Positions 17,057-27,138 of a stretch of 64,000 bases of DNA are shown in pieces. How positions within the stretch are numbered: position 1 is the first letter of the stretch; every line of letters begins with the position of its first letter. The position numbers and the translations under genes are program-made. The notes below the pieces were generated by a model that did no database searches, had not been told where the DNA came from, and was given only the letters and a program-made list of their open reading frames with translations. This DNA is from Polaribacter sp. SA4-10 (GTDB taxonomy: Bacteria; Bacteroidota; Bacteroidia; Flavobacteriales; Flavobacteriaceae), in assembly GCA_949519155.1 (NCBI GenBank), contig CATIQU010000035.1:248001-312000 (forward strand), written 5' to 3'.

Positions 17057-18790
17057 CTAACACAGTCTTATATCTGAAACACTTGCTCCTGAAGGAACCA
17101 TTGGAAATACATTTCCTTCCTTTTCTACACAAACTTCTAAAAAATAGGCTTCTTTACTCTCCATCATTTCTTTTACTGCTGCAGCCAAATCTTCTCGTTT
17201 TGTTACTTTTCTTGCTTTTAAATAGTACCCTTCTGCAATGGCAACAAAATTAGGATTGGTCATTTCTGTGGAAGCATAGCGTTTATCAAAAAATAGCTGC
17301 TGCCATTGACGAACCATTCCTAGAAATTCGTTGTTTAAAACCACCATCTTCACCGCTGTTTTCTGCTGAAAAATAGTTCCTAATTCTTGAATTGTCATTT
17401 GATAACCACCATCTCCTGAAATAGAAACGACTTCTCTTTCTGGAGCAGCCATTTTAGCACCAATTGCAGCAGGTAATCCAAACCCCATAGTTCCTAAACC
17501 ACCCGAAGTAATATTACTTTTTGTTTTATTGAACTCGGCATATCGACAGGCAATCATTTGATGTTGTCCAACATCAGTAACAATCGCAGCATCTCCTTTA
17601 CTTTCAACATTAATCTGGTGAATCACTTCCCCCATTGTCAATCCTTCTTTGGTTGGATAGAGGTCCTCTTTTATGACTTTTTCATATTCAATGGCATATA
17701 AATCTTTAAATTCTTGATGCCAGTCTGTATGTGTACTCTCATTTATAAGTGGCAAAATTGCAGTCAAACTTGCTTTTGCATCCCCTAAAACTGCAACATC
17801 CGTTTTTACATTTTTATCAACTTCTGAAGGGTCAATTTCAAAATGAATCACTTTTGCTTGAGTTGCATATTTACTAAGGTCTCCAGTAACACGATCATCA
17901 AAACGCATTCCAATAGCAATCAACACATCACACTCATTGGTTAATTTATTAGGTGCATAATTACCATGCATACCCAACATACCAACATTTAAACGATGCG
18001 AAGTTGGCAATGCAGAAGCACCTAAGATGGTCCATGCTGCAGGAATCCCAGCTTTTTCTACAAAAGCTTTAAATGCCACTTCTGCTTCACTTAAAATAAT
18101 GCCTTGCCCCCAAACAATCATTGGTTTTTTAGCTTCATTGATCAGTTTTGCTGCCGCCTCTAGAGTTCCAGATATTGTTTTTGGAATCGGCACATAGCTT
18201 CTTACTTTGGTACATTTTTCGTAAGCAAAATCAAACTCTTCAAATTGTGCATCCTTGGTAATGTCTACTAAAACAGGACCCGGTCTTCCACTTTTTGCAA
18301 TGTAAAATGCTTTTGCAATGGCTTCTGGAATTTGAGACGCTTTAGTTACTTGACAATTCCATTTTGTTACTGGCGTTGAGATACCTACAATGTCGGTTTC
18401 TTGAAAAGCATCACTTCCTAATAAATGGGAAGGTACTTGCCCAGTAATACAAACCATGGGTGTAGAATCTATCTGTGCATCTGCAATTCCAGTAATTAAA
18501 TTGGTAGCACCCGGACCAGAGGTTGCAATGGCAACTCCTACCTGTCCAGAAATTCTTGCAAAACCTTGTGCTGAATGTGTAGCACCTTGTTCATGACGTG
18601 TTAACACGTGATGAATTTTGTCTTGGTATTTATACAACTCATCATAAACGGGCATAATTGCACCACCAGGATATCCATATAAAACCTTTACTCCTTCTGC
18701 TATTAAACAGCGAACAATAGCTTCACTACCTGAGATTTTTTCGGTAACTTTTGTTACTGTATCTTTATTTTTGATGGTTTGAGTTTCCAT
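17057..18790 (-). CDS. ilvB: Acetolactate synthase large (catalytic) subunit
   Basis: ThDP-dependent enzyme condensing pyruvate with pyruvate or 2-oxobutanoate, the first common step of Val/Leu/Ile synthesis. 577 residues. Motifs: GYPGGAIMPVYDEL and TRHEQGATHSAQGFARISG (catalytic Glu), TSGPGATNLITGIADA, QVPSHLLGSDAFQETD; central FAD-type domain with GMRFDDRVTGDL; C-terminal ThDP motif SGDGGYQMTIQELGT...NNEFLGMVRQWQ. The N-terminal start METQTIKNKD fits homologues. Paired with ilvN immediately downstream. Confidence 0.95.
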   Translation of the reverse strand: METQTIKNKDTVTKVTEKISGSEAIVRCLIAEGVKVLYGYPGGAIMPVYDELYKYQDKIHHVLTRHEQGATHSAQGFARISGQVGVAIATSGPGATNLITGIADAQIDSTPMVCITGQVPSHLLGSDAFQETDIVGISTPVTKWNCQVTKASQIPEAIAKAFYIAKSGRPGPVLVDITKDAQFEEFDFAYEKCTKVRSYVPIPKTISGTLEAAAKLINEAKKPMIVWGQGIILSEAEVAFKAFVEKAGIPAAWTILGASALPTSHRLNVGMLGMHGNYAPNKLTNECDVLIAIGMRFDDRVTGDLSKYATQAKVIHFEIDPSEVDKNVKTDVAVLGDAKASLTAILPLINESTHTDWHQEFKDLYAIEYEKVIKEDLYPTKEGLTMGEVIHQINVESKGDAAIVTDVGQHQMIACRYAEFNKTKSNITSGGLGTMGFGLPAAIGAKMAAPEREVVSISGDGGYQMTIQELGTIFQQKTAVKMVVLNNEFLGMVRQWQQLFFDKRYASTEMTNPNFVAIAEGYYLKARKVTKREDLAAAVKEMMESKEAYFLEVCVEKEGNVFPMVPSGASVSDIRLC

Positions 18791-18838
18791 ATATTTCTTT
18801 TTTTAACTTCTGCTTTCACAGAAATGACCGTCTATTTA

Positions 18839-20521
18839 TTAAGCATCTGTAATACATCCTTTTGAAGCGGACGCAACTACTTTCGCATATTTATATAAGA
18901 TTCCTTTTTTATGTTTTAATGCGGGTGCAGTCCATTTTGCTTTTCTTGTTGCTAATTCTTCTGCGGAAAGCATTACATTAATGGTATTGTCTTCGGCACT
19001 GATTCTAATGGTATCTCCTGTTTCTAAAAGTGCAATGATTCCTCCAGATTGTGCTTCTGGTGTAATGTGTCCTACAACAAAACCATGAGTACCTCCAGAA
19101 AAACGACCATCGGTAATTAATGCAACCGATTTTCCTAAACCAGCCCCCATAATTAATGAGGTAGGTTTCAACATTTCTGGCATCCCTGGCCCTCCTTTAG
19201 GGCCTACATAGCGAATGACAACCACATCACCTCTTTCAACATCACCGTTTGAAATTCCTGTATTGGCAGCTTGTTCGCCGTCATATACAACCGCTTTTCC
19301 TTCAAAAAGCAATCCTTCATTTCCAGAAATTTTTGCGACAGCACCTTCTTCTGCAAGATTTCCATATAAAATTTGAATATTTCCTGAGGATTTAAGCGCT
19401 TTGTCCTTTGGATAAATGACATCTTGAGAATCTTTATCAAAGGTCAATGCTTCCACATGTGCTAGGTTCTCTGCCAATGTTTTTCCGGTAACGGTTAAAC
19501 ATTCACCATGCAAATAGCCGTTGTCTAACAAATACTTCATGACAGCTGGCGTTCCACCTACCCCATGAACATCTTCCATCAAATATTTTCCCGATGGTTT
19601 TAAATCAGCAATTAATGGCGTTCTATCACTTACTTTTTGAAAATCTGCTAAGGTAAAATCGATATCTGCTGCATGCGCAATTGCTAAAAAGTGCAACACC
19701 GCGTTTGTAGACCCTCCCAATGCATTTACAATTGCAATGGCATTTTCGATGGATTTTTTAGAAATAATATCCAACGGTTTTAAATCCAATTCTAATAAAT
19801 TCTTAATCGCCAATGCAGTTCTTTCTGCTTCCGATAATTTATTTGGATTTTCCGCAGGTATTGATGAGTTGTAAGGCAATGAAAACCCCATACACTCGAT
19901 GGCAGAAGCCATGGTGTTTGCTGTATACATTCCACCACAAGCTCCTGCTCCTGGAATGGCTCGTTTTATAATTTCTCGGTATTCTTCTTCTTCTATTTCT
20001 CCTGCTACTTTTTGACCTAAAGCTTCAAAAGCAGAGACAATATTTAATTTTTTTCCTTTATAATTTCCAGAAGCAATGGTGCCTCCATACATCATAATGG
20101 AGGGTCTGTTTAAACGCAACAACGCAATTACAGCACCTGGCATGTTTTTATCACAACCAACCACAGAAATTAATCCATCATAACTTTGTGCATTCATCAC
20201 GGTCTCAATAGAATCTGCAATTATATCTCTGGACGCCAGCGAATAATTCATTCCCGATGTTCCCATCGAAATACCATCTGAAACCCCAATCGTATTAAAA
20301 CCTAAACCGACTAAACCAGCAATTTTAGTTTCGACTTTTACTTCTGCTGCCAAATTGTTTAAGTGCATGTTACATGGATTTCCATCATAACCTGTACTTG
20401 CAATACCAACTTGCGCTTTGTTCATGTCTTCATCAGTCAAACCTACGGCATACAACATGGCTTGTGATGCGGGCTGAGATTCATCTTGTGTTAATCTTTT
20501 GCTATGTTTATTCAATTCCAT
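18839..20521 (-). CDS. ilvD: Dihydroxy-acid dehydratase
   Basis: Fe-S-dependent dehydratase producing the 2-oxo acids of valine and isoleucine. 560 residues, normal. Cluster-ligand cysteines are recognisable in [22 protein letters not shown] and [15 protein letters not shown]. The C-terminal swivel region has [21 protein letters not shown]. It is the first gene of the ilvDBNCA operon, preceded by a mini-ORF at 20603-20668 and the leuB terminator. Confidence 0.95.
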   Translation of the reverse strand: MELNKHSKRLTQDESQPASQAMLYAVGLTDEDMNKAQVGIASTGYDGNPCNMHLNNLAAEVKVETKIAGLVGLGFNTIGVSDGISMGTSGMNYSLASRDIIADSIETVMNAQSYDGLISVVGCDKNMPGAVIALLRLNRPSIMMYGGTIASGNYKGKKLNIVSAFEALGQKVAGEIEEEEYREIIKRAIPGAGACGGMYTANTMASAIECMGFSLPYNSSIPAENPNKLSEAERTALAIKNLLELDLKPLDIISKKSIENAIAIVNALGGSTNAVLHFLAIAHAADIDFTLADFQKVSDRTPLIADLKPSGKYLMEDVHGVGGTPAVMKYLLDNGYLHGECLTVTGKTLAENLAHVEALTFDKDSQDVIYPKDKALKSSGNIQILYGNLAEEGAVAKISGNEGLLFEGKAVVYDGEQAANTGISNGDVERGDVVVIRYVGPKGGPGMPEMLKPTSLIMGAGLGKSVALITDGRFSGGTHGFVVGHITPEAQSGGIIALLETGDTIRISAEDNTINVMLSAEELATRKAKWTAPALKHKKGILYKYAKVVASASKGCITDA

Positions 20522-20602
20522 TTATTAAATGCTTCAATTTGTTGACTAAATTACTATGTTTCTGAGTTTTTGTTGAATATTCCACAATTATAAAAGCTAA
20601 AT

Positions 20603-20668
20603 TCATGCCCCCTGAAAGGGATGTAAAATACTTACATACAGATACTTAAATACTTTTTTATATGACAT
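20603..20668 (-). promoter_or_regulatory. Candidate branched-chain leader peptide ORF upstream of ilvD
   Basis: A 21-codon ORF (ATG at 20666-20668, TGA at 20603-20605) ending KVFKYLYVSILHPFQGA. The middle holds Val, Leu, Val, Ile, Leu codons close together (V-x4-L-x-V-x-I-L), as expected of a branched-chain attenuator. Its 3' end contains two adjacent small hairpins in the RNA: ATGTAA-N5-TTACAT, then CCC-TTTCA-GGG(GG). AAGTAT occurs three times in the 5' half. No classic T-run terminator separates it from ilvD. The rest of the 20522-20865 gap holds the leuB terminator and A/T-rich sequence; no clear -7 element was found for ilvD. The leader role is inference. Confidence 0.4.
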
Positions 20669-20690
20669 CCAACTTTTGAATTATTTTCAC

Positions 20691-20724
20691 AAAAAAACCT
20701 TCCGAATAATTGGAAGGTTTTTTT
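20691..20724 (-). terminator. Terminator between leuB and ilvD
   Basis: A7, then CCTTCC, loop GAATAATT, GGAAGG, then T7. The element is symmetric and could work in either direction; on the minus strand it follows leuB by about 140 bp. It separates the leu and ilv operons. Confidence 0.8.
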
Positions 20725-20865
20725 ATAAAAATTATAAATAGCACCTCCGTATCATGTCGTAATAACTACGTTGACAATAAGAATAGAAATAATATTTATG
20801 AATTGTATATACATTTTTCAAATATTTGTAATTTTTTGTTAAATATCTAAATTTATTTTACTTTT

Positions 20866-21981
20866 TTAAATAATGGTACTTTTTCCCATGTGAATGTTCT
20901 GAAAATTATGATTACTATCATCGTGATTTTCAATATAATCTGCAATAAAATCACCTACCTCTGAAGTTGTAAACGATTTCTCAGAATTCAAATCTTCAGT
21001 AACTATTGATAATTCTAACGATTTTTCAACAGCATTTTCTATCGCTTCTGCTTCATCATGTAAACCTAAGTGCTCCAGTAACATTGCTGCTGATAGGATA
21101 GAAGCTAAAGGATTGGCAATATCTTTACCTGTTGCTTGCGGAAATGATCCATGTATAGGTTCAAAAAGTGCATTCTCGTTTCCAATAGATGAGGAGGCTA
21201 ATAAACCTATAGAACCACCTATAACACTGGCTTCATCAGAAATAATATCTCCAAAAAGGTTTTCTGTAAGAATGACATCAAATTGTTTTGGATTTAAAAT
21301 CATTTGCATGGCAGCATTGTCTACAAAAAGGAATTCAAGGGTAACATCTTTATATTCTTTGGCTATTTCTGTAACCGTTTTTCTCCACAAACGAGACGTT
21401 TCTAAAACATTCGCTTTGTCAACTAAGGTTACTTTTTTTCTTCTATTTTGTGCCGCTTTAAATGCGAAATGTGTAATTCTTGAAATTTCATTAACAGAAT
21501 AAGAACATCCATCAAAAGCAACGGTACCGTCTTCACTTAATTCCTTTACTCCAAAATAAATACCTCCTGTTAGTTCTCTAAAAATAGAAATATCAGTACC
21601 TGAAATAATTTCTCTTTTTAAGGGAGAATTATCAATGAGTTGTTCGTAGGCTTTTACAGGTCTTATGTTGCAAAACAATCCCAATTCTTTACGTAACCTT
21701 AACAAACCTTGCTCTGGTCTTACTTTTGCTGTGGGATCGTTGTCGTACTTTGGGTCTCCAATAGCTCCGAATAAAATAGCATCCGATTTTTTACAAATCT
21801 TTAACGTTTTTTCTGGTAAAGGATTTCCTGTTGCATCAATTGCACAAGCCCCCATCTGCGCTTCTTTGTAAATAAACACATGATTGTAGGTATTTGCAAC
21901 CGCGTTGAGTGCTTTTTTTGCTTGATTGATTACTTCTGGACCAATTCCGTCTCCAGGAATTACTGCAATATTAAATTTCAT
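20866..21981 (-). CDS. leuB: 3-isopropylmalate dehydrogenase
   Basis: NAD-dependent oxidative decarboxylation of 3-isopropylmalate in leucine synthesis. 371 residues, of the isocitrate/isopropylmalate dehydrogenase family. Motifs: AVIPGDGIGPEVINQAKKAL at the N-terminus, RPEQGLLRLRKELGLFCNIR (substrate arginines), LTGGIYFG, DNAAMQMI and FGDIISDEASVIGGSIGLL with the metal Asp residues, and EPIHGSFPQATGKDIANP (NAD loop). Last gene of leuACDB; its start is 5 bp downstream of the leuD stop. Confidence 0.94.
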   Translation of the reverse strand: MKFNIAVIPGDGIGPEVINQAKKALNAVANTYNHVFIYKEAQMGACAIDATGNPLPEKTLKICKKSDAILFGAIGDPKYDNDPTAKVRPEQGLLRLRKELGLFCNIRPVKAYEQLIDNSPLKREIISGTDISIFRELTGGIYFGVKELSEDGTVAFDGCSYSVNEISRITHFAFKAAQNRRKKVTLVDKANVLETSRLWRKTVTEIAKEYKDVTLEFLFVDNAAMQMILNPKQFDVILTENLFGDIISDEASVIGGSIGLLASSSIGNENALFEPIHGSFPQATGKDIANPLASILSAAMLLEHLGLHDEAEAIENAVEKSLELSIVTEDLNSEKSFTTSEVGDFIADYIENHDDSNHNFQNIHMGKSTII

Positions 21982-21986
21982 AACTT

Positions 21987-22565
21987 CTATAGTGTTGCCT
22001 CGAAGGCGTTAATTTTATCTTTTTTACTGATTAAAAAATCAATATCGTCATATCCGTTAATCAAACAGACTTTTTTATAGGCATCTATTTCAAACGCTTC
22101 TTCTCTATTGGAATAGGATATGCATTGGTTTTCTAGGTCTACATTAATTTCTAATGTAGGATCTTCTTTAATTTTACGCAATAAATCTTTCAAAAACACT
22201 TCAGATACCTGAATTGGCAATACACCATTGTTTAAAGCATTTCCTTTAAATATGTCTGCAAAAAAACTGCTAACAATCACTTTAAAACCGTAACCGGCCA
22301 ATGCCCAAGCAGCATGCTCTCTACTGGACCCACAACCAAAATTGTTTCCAGCTACTAAAATACTTCCTCCATAGACTGACTGATTTAAAGGGAAACTTTC
22401 ATTAACAGTCCCATCTTTATGGTAACGCCAATCTCTAAAAACATTGTCTCCAAAACCTAATTTATCGGTCGCTTTTAAGAAACGTGCTGGAATAATTTGA
22501 TCTGTATCTACGTTTTCCGTTTCTAAAGGTACGGCTGTAGCTCTTAATTGTATAAATTTCTCCAT
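21987..22565 (-). CDS. leuD: 3-isopropylmalate dehydratase small subunit
   Basis: Swivel subunit of isopropylmalate isomerase. 192 residues. Motifs: [15 protein letters not shown] at residues about 19-33 and [17 protein letters not shown]. The start codon overlaps the leuC stop by one base (TAATG), so translation is probably coupled and gives equal subunits. Confidence 0.94.
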   Translation of the reverse strand: MEKFIQLRATAVPLETENVDTDQIIPARFLKATDKLGFGDNVFRDWRYHKDGTVNESFPLNQSVYGGSILVAGNNFGCGSSREHAAWALAGYGFKVIVSSFFADIFKGNALNNGVLPIQVSEVFLKDLLRKIKEDPTLEINVDLENQCISYSNREEAFEIDAYKKVCLINGYDDIDFLISKKDKINAFEATL

Positions 22566-23947
22566 TAATTTAAGTGTTTTGTAATATCTACAATTCTTCC
22601 TACTATTGCTGTTGCTGCTGCTACCAATGGGCTTGCCAAAATAGTTCTGGCTCCCTGCCCTTGTCTCCCTTCAAAATTTCTGTTTGAAGTAGATACACAA
22701 TATTCTCCTTCTGGAATTTTGTCATCATTCATCGCCAAACAAGCAGAACATCCTGGTTGTCTTAATGTAAAACCAGCGGTTTCAAAAATGGTTTTTAATC
22801 CTTCCGCTTCAATTTGCTTTGCCACCTTCTGTGAACCTGGAACCAACCAAGCGTTTACATTATTGGCTTTCTTTTTTCCTTCTACAAATGCTGCTGCAAT
22901 TCTAAAATCTTCGATTCTAGAGTTGGTACAACTTCCAATAAAGACATAATTAATCTTTTTATCAATAAGCGATTCTCCTTTTTTGAAATTCATATACGCC
23001 AATGATTTCTCAAATGAGGCATCTTTTAATTCTGGTATATTTTCCGTAATCTTAATTCCCATTCCTGGATTGGTTCCATAGGTAATCATGGGACCAATGT
23101 CTTCGGCATTTATTGAATATTCTTGATCGAAAACGGCATCGTCATCAGTAGGAAGTGTTTTCCACTCGGCAACTTTTCGATCAAAATCAGCTCCTTTTGG
23201 CGCAAATTCTCTTCCTTTTACATATTCAAAAGTCGTTTCGTCTGGAGCAATCATGCCTCCACGAGCGCCCATTTCGATACTCATATTACAAATAGTCATT
23301 CTGCCTTCCATAGACATTTCTTCAAAAACATTTCCTGCGTATTCACAAAAATATCCGGTACCAGAATTGGTTCCTAATTTAGAAATAATATAAAGAATAA
23401 CATCCTTTGGCAGCACTCCTTTTGCTAATTTTCCGTTTACATTTACACGCAAACTTTTTGGTTTTTCTAACAATAAGCACTGACTTGCAAATACTTGTGC
23501 AACTTGACTTGTACCGATTCCGAAAGCAATGGTTCCAAAAGCGCCATGTGTAGACGTATGAGAATCTCCACAAACCATGGTCATTCCGGGTTGTGTAAAC
23601 CCTAATTCTGGTGCAATAACGTGAACAATTCCGTTATTCTCATGCCCTAAACCATATAAGGTAATCTTGTTTTTGGCACAATTCTTTGTGAGTTGTTCTA
23701 ATTGATTTCGAGACAACACATCTTTTACTGGCAAATGCTGATTTAATGTTGGGGTATTGTGGTCTGCTGTAGCTACTATTTTGTCGGGTCTAGCTATAGA
23801 AATTCCACGACTTTCTAATTCATTAAAAGCCTGAGGACTTGTTACTTCATGAATTAAATGTTTGTCGATATACAGTACCTGTGGTCCGTTTTCAATAACA
23901 TCTACTACATGTGCATCCCAAACTTTATCAAATAATGTTTTTCCCAT
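22565..23947 (-). CDS. leuC: 3-isopropylmalate dehydratase large subunit
   Basis: Aconitase-family [4Fe-4S] subunit interconverting 2- and 3-isopropylmalate. 460 residues. Cluster cysteines are in [14 protein letters not shown] and [27 protein letters not shown] is the substrate-binding motif. TAATG one-base overlaps join it to leuA upstream and leuD downstream. Confidence 0.95.
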   Translation of the reverse strand: MGKTLFDKVWDAHVVDVIENGPQVLYIDKHLIHEVTSPQAFNELESRGISIARPDKIVATADHNTPTLNQHLPVKDVLSRNQLEQLTKNCAKNKITLYGLGHENNGIVHVIAPELGFTQPGMTMVCGDSHTSTHGAFGTIAFGIGTSQVAQVFASQCLLLEKPKSLRVNVNGKLAKGVLPKDVILYIISKLGTNSGTGYFCEYAGNVFEEMSMEGRMTICNMSIEMGARGGMIAPDETTFEYVKGREFAPKGADFDRKVAEWKTLPTDDDAVFDQEYSINAEDIGPMITYGTNPGMGIKITENIPELKDASFEKSLAYMNFKKGESLIDKKINYVFIGSCTNSRIEDFRIAAAFVEGKKKANNVNAWLVPGSQKVAKQIEAEGLKTIFETAGFTLRQPGCSACLAMNDDKIPEGEYCVSTSNRNFEGRQGQGARTILASPLVAAATAIVGRIVDITKHLN

Positions 23948-25122
23948 TATGCCATTGTTATTTTAGAAATTTTATTTACTTTTTTTAGAATCAAATGAAG
24001 ATCGTCATTCATTACTTCTTTCTGTTTATCTGCATATTCAAGAAATGCATCATAGGCGAAATCCAATTGCACCTTTGTCAATTCGTATCCAATCTTTTTT
24101 GCTCTGTAGGCTAATGCGGCCCTACCACTTCTTGCAGTTAAAATAATGGCACTTTCTGTAACACCAACATCTTCTGGATTCATTATTTCGTAGGTTTCTC
24201 TGTTTTTAATAACACCGTCTTGGTGAATTCCAGAACTGTGTGCAAAGGCATTAGCACCCACAATTGCTTTGTTTGGTTGTACCGGCATCCCCATACTTTC
24301 ACGAACTAATAAACTGGTGTCGTATAATAATTTTGTATTGATATCGGTTACCAAATTTAAATACGGATGTTGTTTTAATACCATCACGACTTCTTCTAAA
24401 GCAGTATTTCCTGCACGTTCACCAATTCCGTTAATCGTACATTCTATTTGACGTGCGCCACTCATAACCCCCGCAATGGAATTGGCGGTTGCCATTCCTA
24501 AATCATTATGACAATGACAGGAAAGTATTACATTTTCTATTCCTTTAACATTTTCTCTTAGGTATTTGATTTTTGCGCCATATTCTTCAGGTAGGCAATA
24601 TCCAGTTGTGTCAGGAATGTTTAATACAGTAGCACCTGCTTTAATGACTGCTTCGCATACTCTTGCTAAATATTCATTCTCAGTTCTACCAGCATCTTCA
24701 GCATAAAACTCCACATCCTCTACAAAAGATTTTGAGTAAGAAACAGCTTTTATAGCACGTTCTATTACTTTTTCTCTGGTTGAATTGAATTTAAATTTTA
24801 TATGTGAATCACTCGTACCAATTCCCGTATGAATTCTTGGCAATTTAGCGTATTTTAAAGCTTCTGCTGCGACTTTAATATCATTTTCTACAGCTCTAGT
24901 CAAACCACAAACAGTTGCGTTTTTTACTATTTTTGAAATCTCTGAAACGGAATTAAAATCACCAGGACTGGAAACAGGAAATCCAGCTTCGATGACGTTG
25001 ACGCCTAGCAAATCTAAACGTTCTGCAATTACCAATTTTTGTTGAGTATCCAGTTTACATCCTGGTACTTGCTCCCCGTCTCTTAATGTAGTATCAAAAA
25101 TTTGAACTTTATTATCCTGCAT
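23947..25122 (-). CDS. leuA: 2-isopropylmalate synthase
   Basis: Condenses 2-oxoisovalerate and acetyl-CoA, the committed step to leucine. 391 residues. HMGL-like barrel with [16 protein letters not shown] (metal Asp and catalytic Arg), [13 protein letters not shown] (metal His pair) and [17 protein letters not shown]. At 391 residues it lacks the C-terminal LeuA allosteric domain of the 500-residue enzymes; this short form is usual in Flavobacteriia, so leucine control may be less direct at the enzyme level. Homocitrate or citramalate synthase are alternatives, but the leuC/leuD/leuB neighbours settle it. First gene of the leu operon. Confidence 0.92.
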   Translation of the reverse strand: MQDNKVQIFDTTLRDGEQVPGCKLDTQQKLVIAERLDLLGVNVIEAGFPVSSPGDFNSVSEISKIVKNATVCGLTRAVENDIKVAAEALKYAKLPRIHTGIGTSDSHIKFKFNSTREKVIERAIKAVSYSKSFVEDVEFYAEDAGRTENEYLARVCEAVIKAGATVLNIPDTTGYCLPEEYGAKIKYLRENVKGIENVILSCHCHNDLGMATANSIAGVMSGARQIECTINGIGERAGNTALEEVVMVLKQHPYLNLVTDINTKLLYDTSLLVRESMGMPVQPNKAIVGANAFAHSSGIHQDGVIKNRETYEIMNPEDVGVTESAIILTARSGRAALAYRAKKIGYELTKVQLDFAYDAFLEYADKQKEVMNDDLHLILKKVNKISKITMA

Positions 25123-25152
25123 CTTTATATTTTGTATTTCATATATTTAAAT

Positions 25153-25160
25153 CAAATGTA
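25153..25160 (-). promoter_or_regulatory. leuA promoter -7 element
   Basis: The minus strand reads TACATTTG, a perfect TAnnTTTG, about 30 bp upstream of the leuA ATG. No good TTG was found at the -33 position. If used, the untranslated leader is short and has room for no useful leader peptide, unlike ilvD and thrA. Confidence 0.45.
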
Positions 25161-25254
25161 TATCTTGGGCTTCATTAAAAGGATGTTTTAAGAGTACGAA
25201 ATACGATTGCTACTTCTTTTTTTTACTATTTAAATAATTAATAGTCAGTATTTT

Positions 25255-26820
25255 ATGAGCAAAAGCATTACATCACTCAACCAACAAAAGGATTCCTCGT
25301 TTATTTTGGTAAAATCGTTATCAAAATCAGAAAAGAGGCAATTCAACCTTTATGTGAGTAGATTAGGTGGAAATGTAGACGCAAAATTCTTTTCCTTGTT
25401 TAAGTTTTTAGACAAAATGAAGGCTTATAATGAAAAGGAAATCATTAAAAGTAACATTGTCACCAAACAACAATTATCAAACTTAAAAGCGCACTTATAC
25501 AAGCAAATTTTAATAAGTTTACGACTCAATCCTTCGCATCAAAATATTCGTTTACAAATTAGAGAACAGCTAGATTTTGCGACCATTCTGTATCAAAAAG
25601 GGCTGTACAAGCAAAGTTTAAAATTACTAGAAAAAGCAAAGGGATTAGCGATTGACAATGAAGAAAAAAATGTCGCTTATGAAATCGTAGAGTTAGAAAA
25701 AATAATTGAAACACAATATATTACTCGTAGTATCAGTTCAAGAGCAAATTTCCTTTCTGTACAGGCAAAAAATTTAAGTCAGTTAAATGTAACAACAAGC
25801 AAACTTTCCAATTTATCTTTACAATTATATAGTCATTTACTGCAAAATGGATATGTGAAAAACAATGAAGAATTGCTTTTTATAACGACTTATTTTAATG
25901 AAAAATTACCAAAATATGATTTTTCAGACTTTGGTTTTCGAGAAAAATTGTGGCTCTACAAATCGCATTTATGGTTTAGTTTGTTAACACAAAATTTCCT
26001 GCAAAGCTATAAGTACGCAAGTAAATGGGTCGACTTGTTTAAGAGTCATAAAGAGCTCATTTCTTTGCACCCTGTCTTTTATTTAAAGGGTAAAAACTAT
26101 TTTTTAGAAGCTTCTTTTCTGGTAAAAAATAACCAGAAATTCAAGGAAGAACTAGCTTATTTTGAAAAGGAAATTGAAGACAATAGCATTCCTTTCAATA
26201 GCAATACAGAAATTTTAATATTTCTATATTATTACACCAATAAATTGCACTTACACTTTTTAGAAGCAACGTTTAGCGAGGGTGAATATTTAGTAGAAAT
26301 TATCAATACGAAAATAGAAACCTATAGAAGCAAGATAGACAACCATCATATTGTCACCTTGTATTATAAAATTGCATGTTTGTATTTTGGAATGAATAAA
26401 AACAAAGAATGTATCACTTATTTAAGTAAAATCATTAATACAAAAGATTTAAAAGTTGCAGAGGATCTTCAATGTTTTGCAAGGGTCTTAAATTTAATAG
26501 CACACTATGAATGTGGTCTGGACTATGATCTGGAAAGGCAATTTGTAGACACGTATAAGTTTTTATTAAAAATGGAAAACTTACAAGAGGTACAAAAGGA
26601 ATTTATCACCTCTATACGAGATTTAAGTGATGTATATCCGCATGAAATAAAAAACGAATTTCAAAAAATACATGCAAGATTAAGTAAATATGAAAATCAT
26701 CAATATGAAAAAAGGGCATTTTTATATTTAGATATTTTATCTTGGTTGGAAAGTAAAATTAAAAACAAACCCATTGCGGTTATCATTAAAGAAAAAGCAA
26801 ATAAATCCTCTAAAAGATAA
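25255..26820 (+). CDS. Helical-repeat protein of unknown function
   Basis: 521 residues. I do not recognise a named family. The sequence is almost entirely alpha-helical in character, Lys/Glu/Leu/Tyr-rich, without signal peptide, membrane segment or cysteine motif, so it is probably cytoplasmic. Stretches such as FATILYQKGLYKQSLKLLEKA and LYYKIACLYFGMNKNKECITYLSKI have the spacing of TPR-like helix pairs. It is divergent from leuA across 132 bp and ahead of thrA on the plus strand. The neighbours do not reveal a role; nothing shows it acts in amino-acid synthesis. Confidence 0.75.
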   Translation: MSKSITSLNQQKDSSFILVKSLSKSEKRQFNLYVSRLGGNVDAKFFSLFKFLDKMKAYNEKEIIKSNIVTKQQLSNLKAHLYKQILISLRLNPSHQNIRLQIREQLDFATILYQKGLYKQSLKLLEKAKGLAIDNEEKNVAYEIVELEKIIETQYITRSISSRANFLSVQAKNLSQLNVTTSKLSNLSLQLYSHLLQNGYVKNNEELLFITTYFNEKLPKYDFSDFGFREKLWLYKSHLWFSLLTQNFLQSYKYASKWVDLFKSHKELISLHPVFYLKGKNYFLEASFLVKNNQKFKEELAYFEKEIEDNSIPFNSNTEILIFLYYYTNKLHLHFLEATFSEGEYLVEIINTKIETYRSKIDNHHIVTLYYKIACLYFGMNKNKECITYLSKIINTKDLKVAEDLQCFARVLNLIAHYECGLDYDLERQFVDTYKFLLKMENLQEVQKEFITSIRDLSDVYPHEIKNEFQKIHARLSKYENHQYEKRAFLYLDILSWLESKIKNKPIAVIIKEKANKSSKR

Positions 26821-26921
26821 TAATTTACTATTTTTTAGTAGCTATTTTTATTCATTTGACATTAATCAAATATAAAAACAAAATAGTCTTTAATAAAAGT
26901 GCCTCTATTAACTAATAACAA

Positions 26922-26929
26922 TATTTTTG
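26922..26929 (+). promoter_or_regulatory. thr operon promoter -7 element
   Basis: TATTTTTG is a perfect TAnnTTTG. It is 62 bp before the leader ATG and about 210 bp before thrA, so the transcript would include the leader ORF. The -33 position has no convincing TTG. Confidence 0.5.
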
Positions 26930-26990
26930 CCTTGTGAATAACATAAGTCTACATATAATTTTATCTACCAATTCAGCAATTTCTTTTGAG

Positions 26991-27038
26991 ATGACTTCTA
27001 TTGGTACGTTTCGCATTCCTTCGATTATTACCCTTTAG
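26991..27038 (+). promoter_or_regulatory. Thr/Ile-rich leader peptide ORF of the thrABC operon
   Basis: A 15-codon ORF, MTSIGTFRIPSIITL, then TAG. Seven of 15 residues are Thr (3) or Ile (4), the two amino acids that control the E. coli thr leader. It lies between a good -7 element and thrA. The stop codon sits in the loop of a small hairpin (ACCC-TTTAG-GGGT). Between it and thrA at 27139 I see only weak A/T hairpins and no T-run terminator, so the mechanism may differ from classic attenuation. The ORF-track protein at 27001 starts in a different frame across this leader and is an artefact of an open upstream frame. The 26821-27138 gap holds nothing else. Confidence 0.6.
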
Positions 27039-27138
27039 GGGTTCTTATTTTTCATATCAAATTAGGTCATCATATTTTTCGATAAAAATTCGAAAACAAA
27101 TTCATAAAAATTATTTATCAACTATTTTATTATCAAAA

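Noticed and set aside
27001-27138. 46-residue N-terminal extension of ThrA in the ORF track
   Set aside because: Family proteins start at MKVLKFGGSS; the extension overlaps the leader ORF and starts at TTG.
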